This document shows, in pieces, positions 1-6,916 of a stretch of 21,678 bases of DNA (its first letter is position 1; the number at the start of each line of letters is the position of its first letter). The stretch covers positions 1-21,678 of the forward strand of contig CAAEVI010000168.1 of NCBI GenBank assembly GCA_900759455.1. Direction: 5' to 3'. The notes below the pieces were generated by a model. The model was not told where the DNA came from and searched no databases. It saw nothing but the letters and a program-made list of their open reading frames with translations. This DNA comes from Erysipelotrichaceae bacterium (GTDB lineage: Bacteria > Bacillota_I > Bacilli_A > Erysipelotrichales > Erysipelotrichaceae). A program made the position numbers and the translations under genes.

Positions 1-23
1 AACAGAATAAGCAAAACAAAAGA

Positions 24-79
24 GCTGTAACGCTCCAGTGATATTCAAAAAATCACTTGTTCGTTACAGCCCCTTTTTT
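24..79 (+). terminator. Rho-independent terminator of an upstream gene
   Basis: The arms GCTGTAACG (24-32) and CGTTACAGC (62-70) pair perfectly. A second inner stem, AGTGAT (37-42) with ATCACT (52-57), extends the hairpin. A run of T follows at 74-79. The gene it terminates lies before the window. The next gene starts about 90 bases downstream, so this separates two transcription units. Confidence 0.85.
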
Positions 80-170
80 AATAAAAACAGTTGTAAATGA
101 TAGTGAAGATTTCGAAACTGTGCATGGTTATGATAAAATAGTGGAGAAAATGGCAAATGGGGGAATCAGT

Positions 171-743
171 ATGAAAATACGAATGGCAGAATACAGAGAT
201 CTGGCTGCTATTTATGCGATTTATTGTCCTTATATCGAACAGACAGCGATTACTTTTGAAACAGAGGTGCCTTCTTTTGAACAATTCGCAAAGCGTTTTG
301 AGGAGATCACGTCTTTTTATCCCTGGCTGGTGGCGGAAGAAGAAGGAACTATTCTCGGTTATGCGTATGCTTCCAGGGCTTTTGAACGCTCTGCTTATGA
401 CTGGTGTGCTGATCTGGCTATTTATTTTGCAATGGATCAGCCGCATCATGGAATGGCTTCCCAATTGTATGAGAAACTGATGGAAATCCTGGAAAAACAG
501 CATGTTCGTGTTGTTTATGCGCTGATAACAGCTGACAATGAAAAAAGCATTTCATTTCATGAACGAATGGCTTTTCACAGTGTGGGATATTTGACAAAAT
601 GCGGTTATAAACTGGATCAATGGCATGATGTTGTCTGGATGCAGAAAACGCTGGGGGAGCAATTGACAAAACCCTTGCCGCTGCTTTCCGTGTTCGATGC
701 GATGAAGAGGAACAGTGAACAAGACAACTGTGCTGATGTATAA
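171..743 (+). CDS. GNAT N-acetyltransferase, phosphinothricin acetyltransferase-like
   Basis: A 190-aa single-domain GNAT acetyltransferase, which would transfer acetyl from acetyl-CoA to an amine. It has the layout of the Pat/Bar and YncA (MnaT) subgroup: an N-terminal IRMAEYRDLAAIYAIY helix, the TAITFET stretch, YPWLVAEEEG, GYAYASRAFERSAYDW, and a C-terminal NEKSISFHERMAFHSVGY. The acetyl-CoA loop is near HHGMAS, a diverged form of the usual Q/R-x-x-G-x-G/A. The open frame extends back to a TTG inside the upstream terminator, but the ATG at 171 is preferred: GGGGGAA at 159-165 is a good ribosome binding site and the family start (short M-x-I-R) aligns here. The ATG at 150 has its GGAG only 3 bases away. 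It is first of three closely packed genes. The substrate cannot be told from sequence; subgroup members acetylate methionine sulfone/sulfoximine-like or phosphinothricin-like compounds. Confidence 0.86.
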   Translation: MKIRMAEYRDLAAIYAIYCPYIEQTAITFETEVPSFEQFAKRFEEITSFYPWLVAEEEGTILGYAYASRAFERSAYDWCADLAIYFAMDQPHHGMASQLYEKLMEILEKQHVRVVYALITADNEKSISFHERMAFHSVGYLTKCGYKLDQWHDVVWMQKTLGEQLTKPLPLLSVFDAMKRNSEQDNCADV

Positions 744-757
744 AGGAGGAATGAAAC

Positions 758-1501
758 ATGAATACGATGGATGCATTGAGAAACAGAAAAAGTGTACGGG
801 TATTTGAGGAACAGCCGATTTCCATGGAAATTAAAGAACAGCTCTATGAAGCTGCGTTTCAGGCGCCTACGGCAGGGAATCAGATGCTTTACAGCGTGAT
901 TGAAATTGAGGATGAGGAACAGCGAAAACTGCTGGCCCAGACATGTGATCATCAAAACTGGATCCTGGAATCCAAACTGATGGTCGTATTCGTGGCAGAT
1001 CACCGCCGCTGGTGTGATTTATATAAAGCGGCCGGATGCGAGCCTCGTAAACCGGGACTGGGAGATATATGGCTGGCGCTCAGTGATGCCAATATTGCCG
1101 CACAGAATATGGTGGTAGCGGCAGAGTCATTTGGCATTGGCAGCTGCTATATCGGCGACATCATCGAACAGCAGGAGAAGGTAAAGCGGGCATTGAAACT
1201 GCCGGATGAAGTGATGCCGGCCTGCATGCTGGTTTTCGGCTACCCGACACAACAGCAGAAAGAGCGCGTGAAACCGGCCCGATTCCATCGTGATTATATT
1301 GTCCATAAGAATGTTTATCACACGATGAGCACAGAACGGCATCGTGCATTCTTTGAGGAACGTGCGCAGCGCAACAATGCGCCGATCGTTGATTTTGAGG
1401 CTCAGGTCGAAGCATTCTGGCGCCGTAAGTACGAAAGTGAGTTTTCCAACGAAATGAACAGGAGCGCAAAAGCATATTTTAAGGCTTTTGACAAAGAATG
1501 A
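758..1501 (+). CDS. NfsA/FRP-type nitroreductase (FMN oxidoreductase)
   Basis: A 247-aa flavin oxidoreductase of the nitroreductase superfamily, cytoplasmic, expected to bind FMN as a homodimer and reduce nitroaromatics, quinones or flavins with NAD(P)H. The N-terminal RNRKSVRVF (residues 8-16) is the FMN-phosphate-binding arginine cluster. APTAGNQ follows at about 36-42. The helix SDANIAAQNMVVAAESFGIGSCYIGDI is the conserved central helix plus the glycine turn. Length fits the NfsA/NfrA group rather than the shorter NfsB group, and the extra C-terminal segment after about residue 185 matches that group. The start is firm: AAGGAGG at 743-749 overlaps the stop codon of the preceding gene and lies 8 bases before ATG. 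It is the second gene of the operon. The physiological substrate is unknown. Confidence 0.9.
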   Translation: MNTMDALRNRKSVRVFEEQPISMEIKEQLYEAAFQAPTAGNQMLYSVIEIEDEEQRKLLAQTCDHQNWILESKLMVVFVADHRRWCDLYKAAGCEPRKPGLGDIWLALSDANIAAQNMVVAAESFGIGSCYIGDIIEQQEKVKRALKLPDEVMPACMLVFGYPTQQQKERVKPARFHRDYIVHKNVYHTMSTERHRAFFEERAQRNNAPIVDFEAQVEAFWRRKYESEFSNEMNRSAKAYFKAFDKE

Positions 1502-1515
1502 ATATGGAGGCGGCT

Positions 1516-2397
1516 ATGAAGCAGATCGGATTTATCGGTATAGGGATCATGGGAAAGTCCATGGCGCGAAATCTAATGAAACACGGCTATACGGTCCACG
1601 TATATGCACGTACCCCCAAAAAAGCACAGGATCTCATTGAGGAAGGAGCAATCCTGCATCCTTCGATCGCTCAGTGTGTAAAGGCCAGCGAAGCAGTGAT
1701 CACGATGGTCGGTTATCCGAGTGATGTGGAAGAAGTATACTGCGGTGAAAACGGGATCTTTGCTTTCGCTAAAGAAGGAACGCTTTTGATTGATATGACG
1801 ACCTCATCCCCTAAACTGGCAGCAATGCTTCATGAGCATGGGAAGATACGCCATCTTGCCGTCATGGATGCTCCGGTTACCGGTGGGGACAGCGGTGCAC
1901 GAGAGGGAACACTGACGATCCTTGCCGGCGGAGAGCAAAACGATTATGAACGTGCCTATCCGCTGTTTGCGGCGATGGGAAAACATATTTATTATTGCGG
2001 AGAGGCCGGCAGAGGCCAGCATATGAAACTTGTGAATCAGATCATGATTGCCGGCACGCTGAGCGGTGTCAGTGAAGCACTGGCCTATGCCTGCGCTCAG
2101 GGAATCGATCCTTCGTCCGTTATTTCCTGTCTGAAAGACGGAGCAGCCGGTTCACGGCAGCTGGAACTGCTAGGTCCGAAAATGGCAGCTGCCGATTATG
2201 CACCGGGTTTTTTCATCAAGCATTTTATCAAGGATATGCGCCTGGCAGTGGAAGAATCGAAAGAGCGTGATTTAAAACTGCGAATTCTGCAGTCCGTCCT
2301 TGCCAACTTTGAGGAGCTGGCAAATGCCGGGATGGAAGACAGCGGAACGCAGCGCCTTATAACATTGTATATGCCTTTTGTCAATGATAAAAAGTAA
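1516..2397 (+). CDS. NAD(P)-dependent beta-hydroxyacid dehydrogenase (3-hydroxyisobutyrate dehydrogenase family, YkwC-like)
   Basis: A 293-aa oxidoreductase of the 3-hydroxyisobutyrate/tartronate-semialdehyde dehydrogenase family. It has an N-terminal Rossmann fold with GIGIMG (G8-x-G10-x-x-G13), the MVGYPSDVEEVY stretch characteristic of the Bacillus YkwC subgroup, the substrate-binding motif DAPVTGGDSG (118-127), and the catalytic lysine K171 in GQHMKLVNQ. The C-terminal half is the all-helical dimerisation domain. I chose ATG 1516 because GGAGG at 1506-1510 precedes it and the protein then begins MKQIGFIG, as the family does. An in-frame ATG at 1498 overlaps the stop of the nitroreductase (ATGA) but has no good ribosome binding site. 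Translationally coupled third gene of the operon. The exact substrate is not determinable; no clear terminator follows it. Confidence 0.9.
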   Translation: MKQIGFIGIGIMGKSMARNLMKHGYTVHVYARTPKKAQDLIEEGAILHPSIAQCVKASEAVITMVGYPSDVEEVYCGENGIFAFAKEGTLLIDMTTSSPKLAAMLHEHGKIRHLAVMDAPVTGGDSGAREGTLTILAGGEQNDYERAYPLFAAMGKHIYYCGEAGRGQHMKLVNQIMIAGTLSGVSEALAYACAQGIDPSSVISCLKDGAAGSRQLELLGPKMAAADYAPGFFIKHFIKDMRLAVEESKERDLKLRILQSVLANFEELANAGMEDSGTQRLITLYMPFVNDKK

Positions 2398-2403
2398 TTA
2401 TGC

Positions 2404-2432
2404 TTGTTATTTTTGTTGTTTTCCTGTAAAAT
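2404..2432 (+). promoter_or_regulatory. Sigma-A-type promoter of the NCS2 permease
   Basis: TTGTTA (2404-2409) and TAAAAT (2427-2432) are separated by exactly 17 bases, 68 bases before the permease start. This gives the permease its own transcript although the dehydrogenase ends only 7 bases upstream. No purine riboswitch signature was seen in the leader. Confidence 0.6.
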
Positions 2433-2445
2433 GTAAAAGTCTTTT

Positions 2446-2472
2446 TCTGTTTTGACATATATGTTCAACAGA
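2446..2472 (+). promoter_or_regulatory. Imperfect inverted repeat in the permease leader
   Basis: TCTGTT (2446-2451) pairs with AACAGA (2467-2472). The centre, TGACATATATGTTCA (2453-2467), is one base short of a perfect palindrome. It lies just after the predicted transcription start and before the ribosome binding site (AGAGGGG, 2486-2492). It could be an operator or a small leader hairpin. No T-run follows, so it is not an intrinsic terminator. Confidence 0.35.
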
Positions 2473-2500
2473 AGAAAACAAAATGAGAGGGGTACGATTT

Positions 2501-3838
2501 ATGTTAGAAAAACTGTTTCATTTAACTGAAAACAAAACGACAGTAAGAACAGAAATCATTGCCGGTCTGACAACATTCCTGGCAATGGCATATATTCTGG
2601 CTGTCAATCCGAGCATCCTGAGTGCTGCCGGCATGGACGTTGCATCTGTCTTCCTTGCTACTGCATTGTCAGCTGCTGTCGCAAGCATCATCATGGGTCT
2701 TGTGGCGAACTATCCGGTTGCGCTTGCTGCCGGCATGGGAGTTAATGCACTGTTTGCCTACACTGTCTGCGGACAGATGGGTTATTCCTGGTCAGCTGCT
2801 TTGGCCGGTGTCTTTGTTTCCGGTGTGATCTTCATCGTCATCAGCGTTACGAGCATCCGTAAGATGATCATCAATGCCATTCCGGTTCAGATGAAGGTTG
2901 CAATCGGTGCCGGTATCGGATTCTTTATTGCTTTTGTCGGACTGAAAAATGCGGCAATCGTCGTTGCGAGTGAGTCTACATTTGTTTCACTGGGCAATTT
3001 CTCAGACCCAACAGTGCTGCTTGCTTTATTTGGTATTCTGGTAACACTGCTTCTGGTCATCAAAAAGGTGCCTGCCGGTGTATTTGTCGGAATGGTCATT
3101 ACTGCCGTGGTCGGCATCATTGCCGGTATGGTTTTCCATATCGAAGGCATGCCTACACTGCCGCAGGGATCATTTATCACGACAGATTTCCATATGGAGG
3201 GCGCAGGAGCATTCCTGAACGGATTTAATGAACTGTTTGCCGATCCGTCAAAAACAATTGTCATGATTTTCTCATTCCTGTTTGTCGATTTCTTCGATAC
3301 AGCAGGAACACTGGTTGCCATCGGTAATAAGATCGGTCTTGTAAATCCGGAAACAGGCGAACTGAAAAATGCGGAACGTGCACTGCTGGCTGATGCTGTT
3401 GGTACTGTCTTCGGTGCTGCCATCGGTACATCTACGGTTACTTCATTTGTAGAATCAAGTTCAGGAGTCGGTGTTGGCGGACGTACAGGTCTGACTGCAG
3501 TGACTGCCGGTGTCCTGTTTATTCTTTCTATCTTCATTTCACCGCTGATCATCAGCGCAATCACAAATGCTGTTACAGCACCGGCCCTGGTTGTGGTAGG
3601 CGTTATGATGGCACAGCAGCTGAAAGGAATCGACTGGGATGATCTGATGATTGCATCTGCTGCATTCCTGACTGTTCTGGTCATGGTTCTCGGTTATTCA
3701 ATTTCCAATGGTATTGCGATCGGATTCGTCGTATATACAGTAGGAATGATCGGAGCCGGCAAAGCAAAAGACATCCATCCTTCTGTATGGATCCTGGATG
3801 TCATCTTCCTGATTTATTTCTGGGTAACATTTGCATAA
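2501..3838 (+). CDS. NCS2-family purine permease (PbuG/PbuO/AzgA-like)
   Basis: A 445-aa integral membrane transporter of the NCS2 (nucleobase:cation symporter 2) family, AzgA-like branch, expected to import guanine, hypoxanthine or adenine with protons. It is hydrophobic throughout, with many membrane helices. Diagnostic segments are TEIIAGLTTFLAMAYILAVNP (17-37), the GMGVNALFAY helix (78-87), FVDFFDTAGT (261-270) and the ESSSGVGVGGRTGLTAV region (318-334); these include the half-helix substrate site of the fold. An in-frame ATG at 2483 exists, but ATG 2501 is chosen because AGAGGGG at 2486-2492 lies 8 bases before it and MLEKLFHLTENKT matches the family start. It is single-gene, with its own promoter and a terminator 6 bases after the stop. 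Which purine is carried cannot be decided here. Confidence 0.92.
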   Translation: MLEKLFHLTENKTTVRTEIIAGLTTFLAMAYILAVNPSILSAAGMDVASVFLATALSAAVASIIMGLVANYPVALAAGMGVNALFAYTVCGQMGYSWSAALAGVFVSGVIFIVISVTSIRKMIINAIPVQMKVAIGAGIGFFIAFVGLKNAAIVVASESTFVSLGNFSDPTVLLALFGILVTLLLVIKKVPAGVFVGMVITAVVGIIAGMVFHIEGMPTLPQGSFITTDFHMEGAGAFLNGFNELFADPSKTIVMIFSFLFVDFFDTAGTLVAIGNKIGLVNPETGELKNAERALLADAVGTVFGAAIGTSTVTSFVESSSGVGVGGRTGLTAVTAGVLFILSIFISPLIISAITNAVTAPALVVVGVMMAQQLKGIDWDDLMIASAAFLTVLVMVLGYSISNGIAIGFVVYTVGMIGAGKAKDIHPSVWILDVIFLIYFWVTFA

Positions 3839-3843
3839 TGATG

Positions 3844-3870
3844 AAAGACGTCTGTCAAGGCGTCTTTTTT
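3844..3870 (+). terminator. Rho-independent terminator of the permease
   Basis: AAAGACG (3844-3850) pairs with CGTCTTT (3861-3867) around a 10-base loop, followed by T to 3870. It starts 5 bases after the permease stop codon. Confidence 0.88.
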
Positions 3871-3946
3871 ATCTGAAACAGATGTACCCTCAGTCTTACA
3901 ATTCGTTAAGAAAACATAGTTTTACAATGATTTTCCATATAAAGTA

Positions 3947-3955
3947 TGTTATACT
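3947..3955 (+). promoter_or_regulatory. Extended -10 promoter of the lipoprotein gene
   Basis: TGTTATACT at 3947-3955 is an extended -10 element (TG-n-TATACT), 31 bases before the start codon. No well-placed -35 is present: TTTACA at 3921-3926 would need a 23-base spacer. This is consistent with the extended -10 carrying the promoter. Confidence 0.5.
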
Positions 3956-3985
3956 AAATTTGCTATGTAAAACAGGAGGGATATG

Positions 3986-4651
3986 ATGTTTCAGTCTCTG
4001 AAGCGTATAATGGCAGCTCTTTGCGTATTATGCCTGTTGCTGAGCGGATGCAGCGGCAATAAAAAAGAAGAGCAGACCAAAGAAAATGAAAAAATTGAAA
4101 TAACAGAAAATTCGGTTTATCTTGTTCCAGAGAATCCGACAGCATGCATGAAGAGTGCATATGATGAATTAAGCAAAGCGTTGACGAGCGGCGACAATAA
4201 AGCGGAAGCACAGGCGCTCGCAAAGCTGTTCGTATCCGATTTCTTTACTTTATCCAACAAGAAAGCAGATACGGATGTCGGTGGACTGAATTATGTGCCA
4301 AGTGACGTATATGAAGATATGGAAGTATATGCTCGTTTCTACTTCTACAATAATTATTCTGCGATCAAAACAGATCTTGGCGAAGATCAGTTGCCGACCG
4401 TAAAAGAAGTTACAGTAAACAATACGGAAGAGGCATCCATTACATATGACAACCAGAATTATGACGGTTATAAGGTCAGCGTGGAGATCGCTTATGAAGA
4501 TACGAAAGCGGAGGATCTTAAGGAATCCGCAGTATTGTCTGTCATCAAGATCGATGATTATGACTATGAAACACTGAAAGATCTAAACAGCGGTGAACTC
4601 GAAGAAACACCGATGCCGAAAACGCTGATGCGTGTCATTGCATTGTCTTAA
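3986..4651 (+). CDS. Uncharacterised lipoprotein
   Basis: A 221-aa predicted lipoprotein that I do not recognise. The N-terminus is a type II signal: KR, a hydrophobic stretch, then the lipobox L-S-G-C with the acylated cysteine at residue 22. A short Lys/Glu-rich linker follows (about 25-40). The mature part is acidic, with a helix-like first half (SAYDELSKALTSGD, ALAKLFVSDFFTL) and a beta-like second half with alternating acidic and hydrophobic residues. That pattern resembles NTF2-like extracytoplasmic domains, but this is only an impression. ATG 3986 is preferred over ATG 3983 because AGGAGGG (3974-3980) then sits 5 bases away. It is monocistronic: own extended -10 promoter and an immediate terminator. 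It would sit on the outer face of the membrane. Confidence 0.72.
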   Translation: MFQSLKRIMAALCVLCLLLSGCSGNKKEEQTKENEKIEITENSVYLVPENPTACMKSAYDELSKALTSGDNKAEAQALAKLFVSDFFTLSNKKADTDVGGLNYVPSDVYEDMEVYARFYFYNNYSAIKTDLGEDQLPTVKEVTVNNTEEASITYDNQNYDGYKVSVEIAYEDTKAEDLKESAVLSVIKIDDYDYETLKDLNSGELEETPMPKTLMRVIALS

Positions 4652-4679
4652 AAAGAACTGAGTATCTCAGTTCTTTTTT
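4651..4679 (+). terminator. Rho-independent terminator of the lipoprotein gene
   Basis: AAAAGAACTGAG (4651-4662) pairs perfectly with CTCAGTTCTTTT (4666-4677) around a TAT loop, ending in a T-run to 4679. Its first A is the last base of the lipoprotein stop codon. The long flanking A and T runs would let it work in both directions. Confidence 0.9.
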
Positions 4680-4704
4680 GGACTGTCAGACAAGGAGGAA
4701 TTTG

Positions 4705-5889
4705 ATGAAAGTATCGCTTCGTGCAAAGATAAAAGATGAAAAGCAGAGAAATGATTTTTATGAGGTGCTGAAGCTGATCTGTGATCAGGAGAAGCTGCAG
4801 CTGGAAGAAAGAGGAGAATGCGTGGTTGTCGAAATCTGTCCGCAGGGTGTGATTGAATGCCGTGAGGATGAGGGGAGCATACGAATGGAAACACATACCA
4901 GTCATGCCGGTCCTGGCTTTCATGCCTACTGTGTCAATCTGATGGAATGGATCGACGAAGAATGTGAAGCAGAATGTGCTGTCAGCGATGACTGCGGATA
5001 TCGGGAACAGCCGGATTTCCAGCATTTAAAATATGACATTTTTTATCCGTGGCTGCAGGATCTGAAACGTCTTCTTTTAGAAGAAGAATCGATGCAGCGG
5101 AAAAACTATTATTTCGATTCGTCGCATTATCTGCCAGCTTCTCATAGTGATAGGATCATCACGCCGTGCGGTTTTTTAGATCGCCATGAGTTTGAGGAAA
5201 TGGATATCGAGCAGCTTGCGCCATATTTCTTTGTCTGGATCAACGAGCAGCGGGATGCACAGTATTATAAGAACTGTGCTCTGCATCTGCTGGCTAAAGA
5301 AGGCTACGGAGGCTTTGCCCGGATGAATGAAGTGAGTGAAAAATTTGCATCAATGATCGCAGATTACATTGAAATCGCACATCAGAAAGACCCTTCCATT
5401 ACTTTGCCGCTGCATGCATATCATGAGTTATGCCGGCTTCTGGGACGTGAGGAGGCCGTTTCTGAAGGTGTTGAAATGGATGAAGAAATATCGCAATATC
5501 GCCATCAAGAAGTATATCACCTTTTTCATGAATGGAGCCTGTATGCGCTTGGCTGCTGTGAACGAAGCTATGATCCGGTACACGATGAGCTGTATCTGAT
5601 GGCACCTTATGCAGATGCCGGCGACGGATGGGAATGGATGTGGAAAGCTTCCTGTCATTCTCTGGAAGCAGCATCGTGGGCAGAAGTCGAAGAAAAGGGG
5701 AATCATTGGCAGAATGAAACAGTGAAAGGAATCGATCTGTTAACAGAACAGGATGATTTTTATCAGCTGCGTTCATTGCTTTCCTGCGATCAGCAGCGTC
5801 TTTATCTGGAACTGATCATTAAGGAAGAAAAAGATATCGCATATCTTCGCTCCTGTGTGCATCAGTGTCAATGCAATCTTCATTTATAA
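4705..5889 (+). CDS. Conserved-looking protein of unknown function with a HAGPGFH motif
   Basis: A 394-aa, strongly acidic, soluble protein with no signal peptide or membrane segment. I do not recognise the family. Visible landmarks are an N-terminal region of about 60 residues with alternating strands (VVVEICPQGVIECRE), then THTSHAGPGFHAYCV at 64-77, whose glycine/histidine-rich run looks like a conserved loop. Near there is a cysteine-rich patch (C76, C87, C91, C97). The middle has FFVWINEQRDAQYYKNCALHLL and EGYGGFARMNE; a Trp-rich region around GDGWEWMWKASCHSLEAASWAEVEEKGNHW follows; the tail has CVHQCQC. ATG 4705 is chosen for the GGAGG at 4694-4698; the frame also opens at a TTG inside the terminator (4678). 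It has no obvious promoter of its own beyond read-through of the preceding terminator. Bound metal or a regulatory role would be speculation. Confidence 0.75.
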   Translation: MKVSLRAKIKDEKQRNDFYEVLKLICDQEKLQLEERGECVVVEICPQGVIECREDEGSIRMETHTSHAGPGFHAYCVNLMEWIDEECEAECAVSDDCGYREQPDFQHLKYDIFYPWLQDLKRLLLEEESMQRKNYYFDSSHYLPASHSDRIITPCGFLDRHEFEEMDIEQLAPYFFVWINEQRDAQYYKNCALHLLAKEGYGGFARMNEVSEKFASMIADYIEIAHQKDPSITLPLHAYHELCRLLGREEAVSEGVEMDEEISQYRHQEVYHLFHEWSLYALGCCERSYDPVHDELYLMAPYADAGDGWEWMWKASCHSLEAASWAEVEEKGNHWQNETVKGIDLLTEQDDFYQLRSLLSCDQQRLYLELIIKEEKDIAYLRSCVHQCQCNLHL

Positions 5890-6090
5890 AAGAGGTAATT
5901 AATAGAACTTAGAGGATTCCAGTCATAAGGTCTGGCTTACCATGAGAATAGAGAAACCAACAAGTTGTAAATAGGAAGTATGGATATTGAGCTGATATGG
6001 GTTTGTCAAGCAAACTGTGTATATAATTGTAAAAGTTTCAAATTCATTCTCAAAATCTAACCTAGCATGCATGATATTTAAAGTATATGC
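5890..6090. other. AT-rich noncoding stretch without a recognisable gene
   Basis: All frames are broken by frequent stops. Small inverted repeats are present, for example GTTTG (6001-6005) with CAAAC (6011-6015). The first half (about 5915-5990) is noticeably less AT-rich and does not look like ordinary intergenic DNA. It could be the end of a decayed insertion sequence or a small structured RNA. I could not match it to a known element. Confidence 0.4.
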
Positions 6091-6126
6091 TTAAAATGGC
6101 AAGTAGTTCGTTACTTGCCATTTTAA
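6091..6126. terminator. Perfect 15-bp hairpin, probable bidirectional terminator
   Basis: TTAAAATGGCAAGTA (6091-6105) and its exact reverse complement at 6112-6126 flank a GTTCGT loop. Each strand reads CCATTTT after the stem, so weak intrinsic termination is possible in both directions. It stands between the plus-strand gene ending at 5889 and minus-strand material above it. It could instead be a terminal hairpin of a lost mobile element. Confidence 0.55.
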
Positions 6127-6180
6127 TGTGAATGCGACCAATCATGTGTAAGTAATGTTTTGTCGGCTTTTCTTTTTTTA

Positions 6181-6584
6181 TTACATATCATTTTTCGTTG
6201 TTCCCATGATTCTGAGCTGATTTGATCTCATCAAAGATGTGTATCCATTGCTTCTTTTTTCACGTTCGCTTATCCATAAGCACAGGATCTCTTTTCTTCC
6301 GATGAGGCCATGACCAAGAACCACGAATACAGCGCATTTGTTTGCTTCATGATCGTTGTAAAGCATTATATAGAATATAAGCGGTTTACGAAAACGAATG
6401 CATAGCACTTTTCCAGTGGATGGTTTTGACATTCTTCCAATTCAGGAATTACTGCATCTACGATATCCAATTTCATCTTTTTGTGTCATCGGGAAGCCGT
6501 AAATAACCGATCGTTGCAGAGATGTCTCTCTGCGAATACCGCATACATACATGTCCGTACTTTCTTTTCAATCACCGATGCATC
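6181..6584 (-). pseudogene. Decayed IS256-family (mutator-type) transposase fragment
   Basis: Read on the minus strand and switching frame several times, the sequence gives consecutive pieces of an IS256-type transposase. DASVIEKKVRT (from 6584) is followed by YSQRDISATI (from 6538), YGFPMTQK (about 6504-6481), then DIVDAVIPELEECQNHPLEK (6464-6405, followed by CYAFVFVN). Next come ANKCAVFVVLG and GRKEILCLWISE (about 6344-6264), then QWIHIFDEIKS in a third frame (about 6249-6217). These correspond in order to the family segments around DIxATI, the PLxxVYP..FxDA strand, AYVxLG, GxKExLGxWI and WxxxxxELKxR. At least four frameshifts and a stop (6366) are present, and both protein ends are missing. 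This is a fossil, not an active element. An 83-codon open frame inside it (6181-6432) is only the longest surviving piece. Confidence 0.78.
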
Positions 6585-6784
6585 TTCTTTGCTTTGGATA
6601 CTATGAGGGTCAAACAAGCCGTCAAGATACCTGCGGCGAGGCAGGTGGTTAAATAAAAAAAGTAATATTTAGTATCGGTTATATCATAGTAATAATGATC
6701 GTATACAAATAAAAACAGGCTGAACATACAAAATGCGTAAACAGCAGATATACGAAACTTTCGAAAGCATTGTATTATTTTCAT
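6572..6784 (-). CDS. Small two-helix membrane protein, possibly truncated by the IS256 relic
   Basis: A 70-aa ORF starting MKIIQCFRKFRISAVY, with a ribosome binding site AAGGTG (AGGTG then ATTCT before ATG). Two hydrophobic segments, about residues 13-29 and 40-61, are separated by a Tyr/Asp-rich loop (DHYYYDITDTKYYFF), so it would be a hairpin in the membrane with both ends inside. The last residues, KKMHR, and the stop are read from DNA that also belongs to the transposase fragment. The original C-terminus may therefore have been lost when the element inserted. No function is recognised. It may be a real short gene or a remnant. Confidence 0.45.
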   Translation of the reverse strand: MKIIQCFRKFRISAVYAFCMFSLFLFVYDHYYYDITDTKYYFFYLTTCLAAGILTACLTLIVSKAKKMHR

Positions 6785-6867
6785 AGAATCACCTTTTCTA
6801 TCATATAATATGTACATGAATTATGGGATTGGTTTTCGCAAAAAAATATGTCCCTTCGCTGTCACAC

Positions 6868-6909
6868 AAAAAAAACTGCGGTACACAATATTTGTATACT
6901 GCAGTTTTT
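6868..6909 (-). terminator. Rho-independent terminator of LCP gene 1
   Basis: On the minus strand the arms are AAAACTGCAGTATACA (6908-6893) and TGTGTACCGCAGTTTT (6887-6872). They pair over about 15 positions with one A-C mismatch and end in an eight-T run (complement of A 6868-6875). It begins 8 bases beyond the stop codon of the LCP gene. Confidence 0.85.
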
Positions 6910-6916
6910 ATTCTTA

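Noticed and set aside
57..170. Extension of the GNAT gene to the TTG at 57
   Set aside because: That start lies inside a terminator hairpin, lacks a ribosome binding site, and adds residues not seen in the family.
2452..2457. TTGACA as a perfect -35 for a second permease promoter
   Set aside because: No -10-like hexamer occurs 16-18 bases downstream (2475-2480 reads AAAACA).
2398..2500. Purine riboswitch before the permease
   Set aside because: The leader is too short and lacks the conserved aptamer core sequences.
2887..3684. Long open frame antisense to the permease
   Set aside because: It is a low-complexity Thr/Pro/Ala-rich mirror of a strongly supported gene, without its own ribosome binding site.
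6181..6432. The 83-codon minus-strand ORF as a small toxin of the RelE/HigB type
   Set aside because: A few residues (RFRKPLIFYIM) looked toxin-like at first, but the CAVFVVLG and GRKEILCLWISE segments and the flanking frames fit an IS256 transposase fragment much better.
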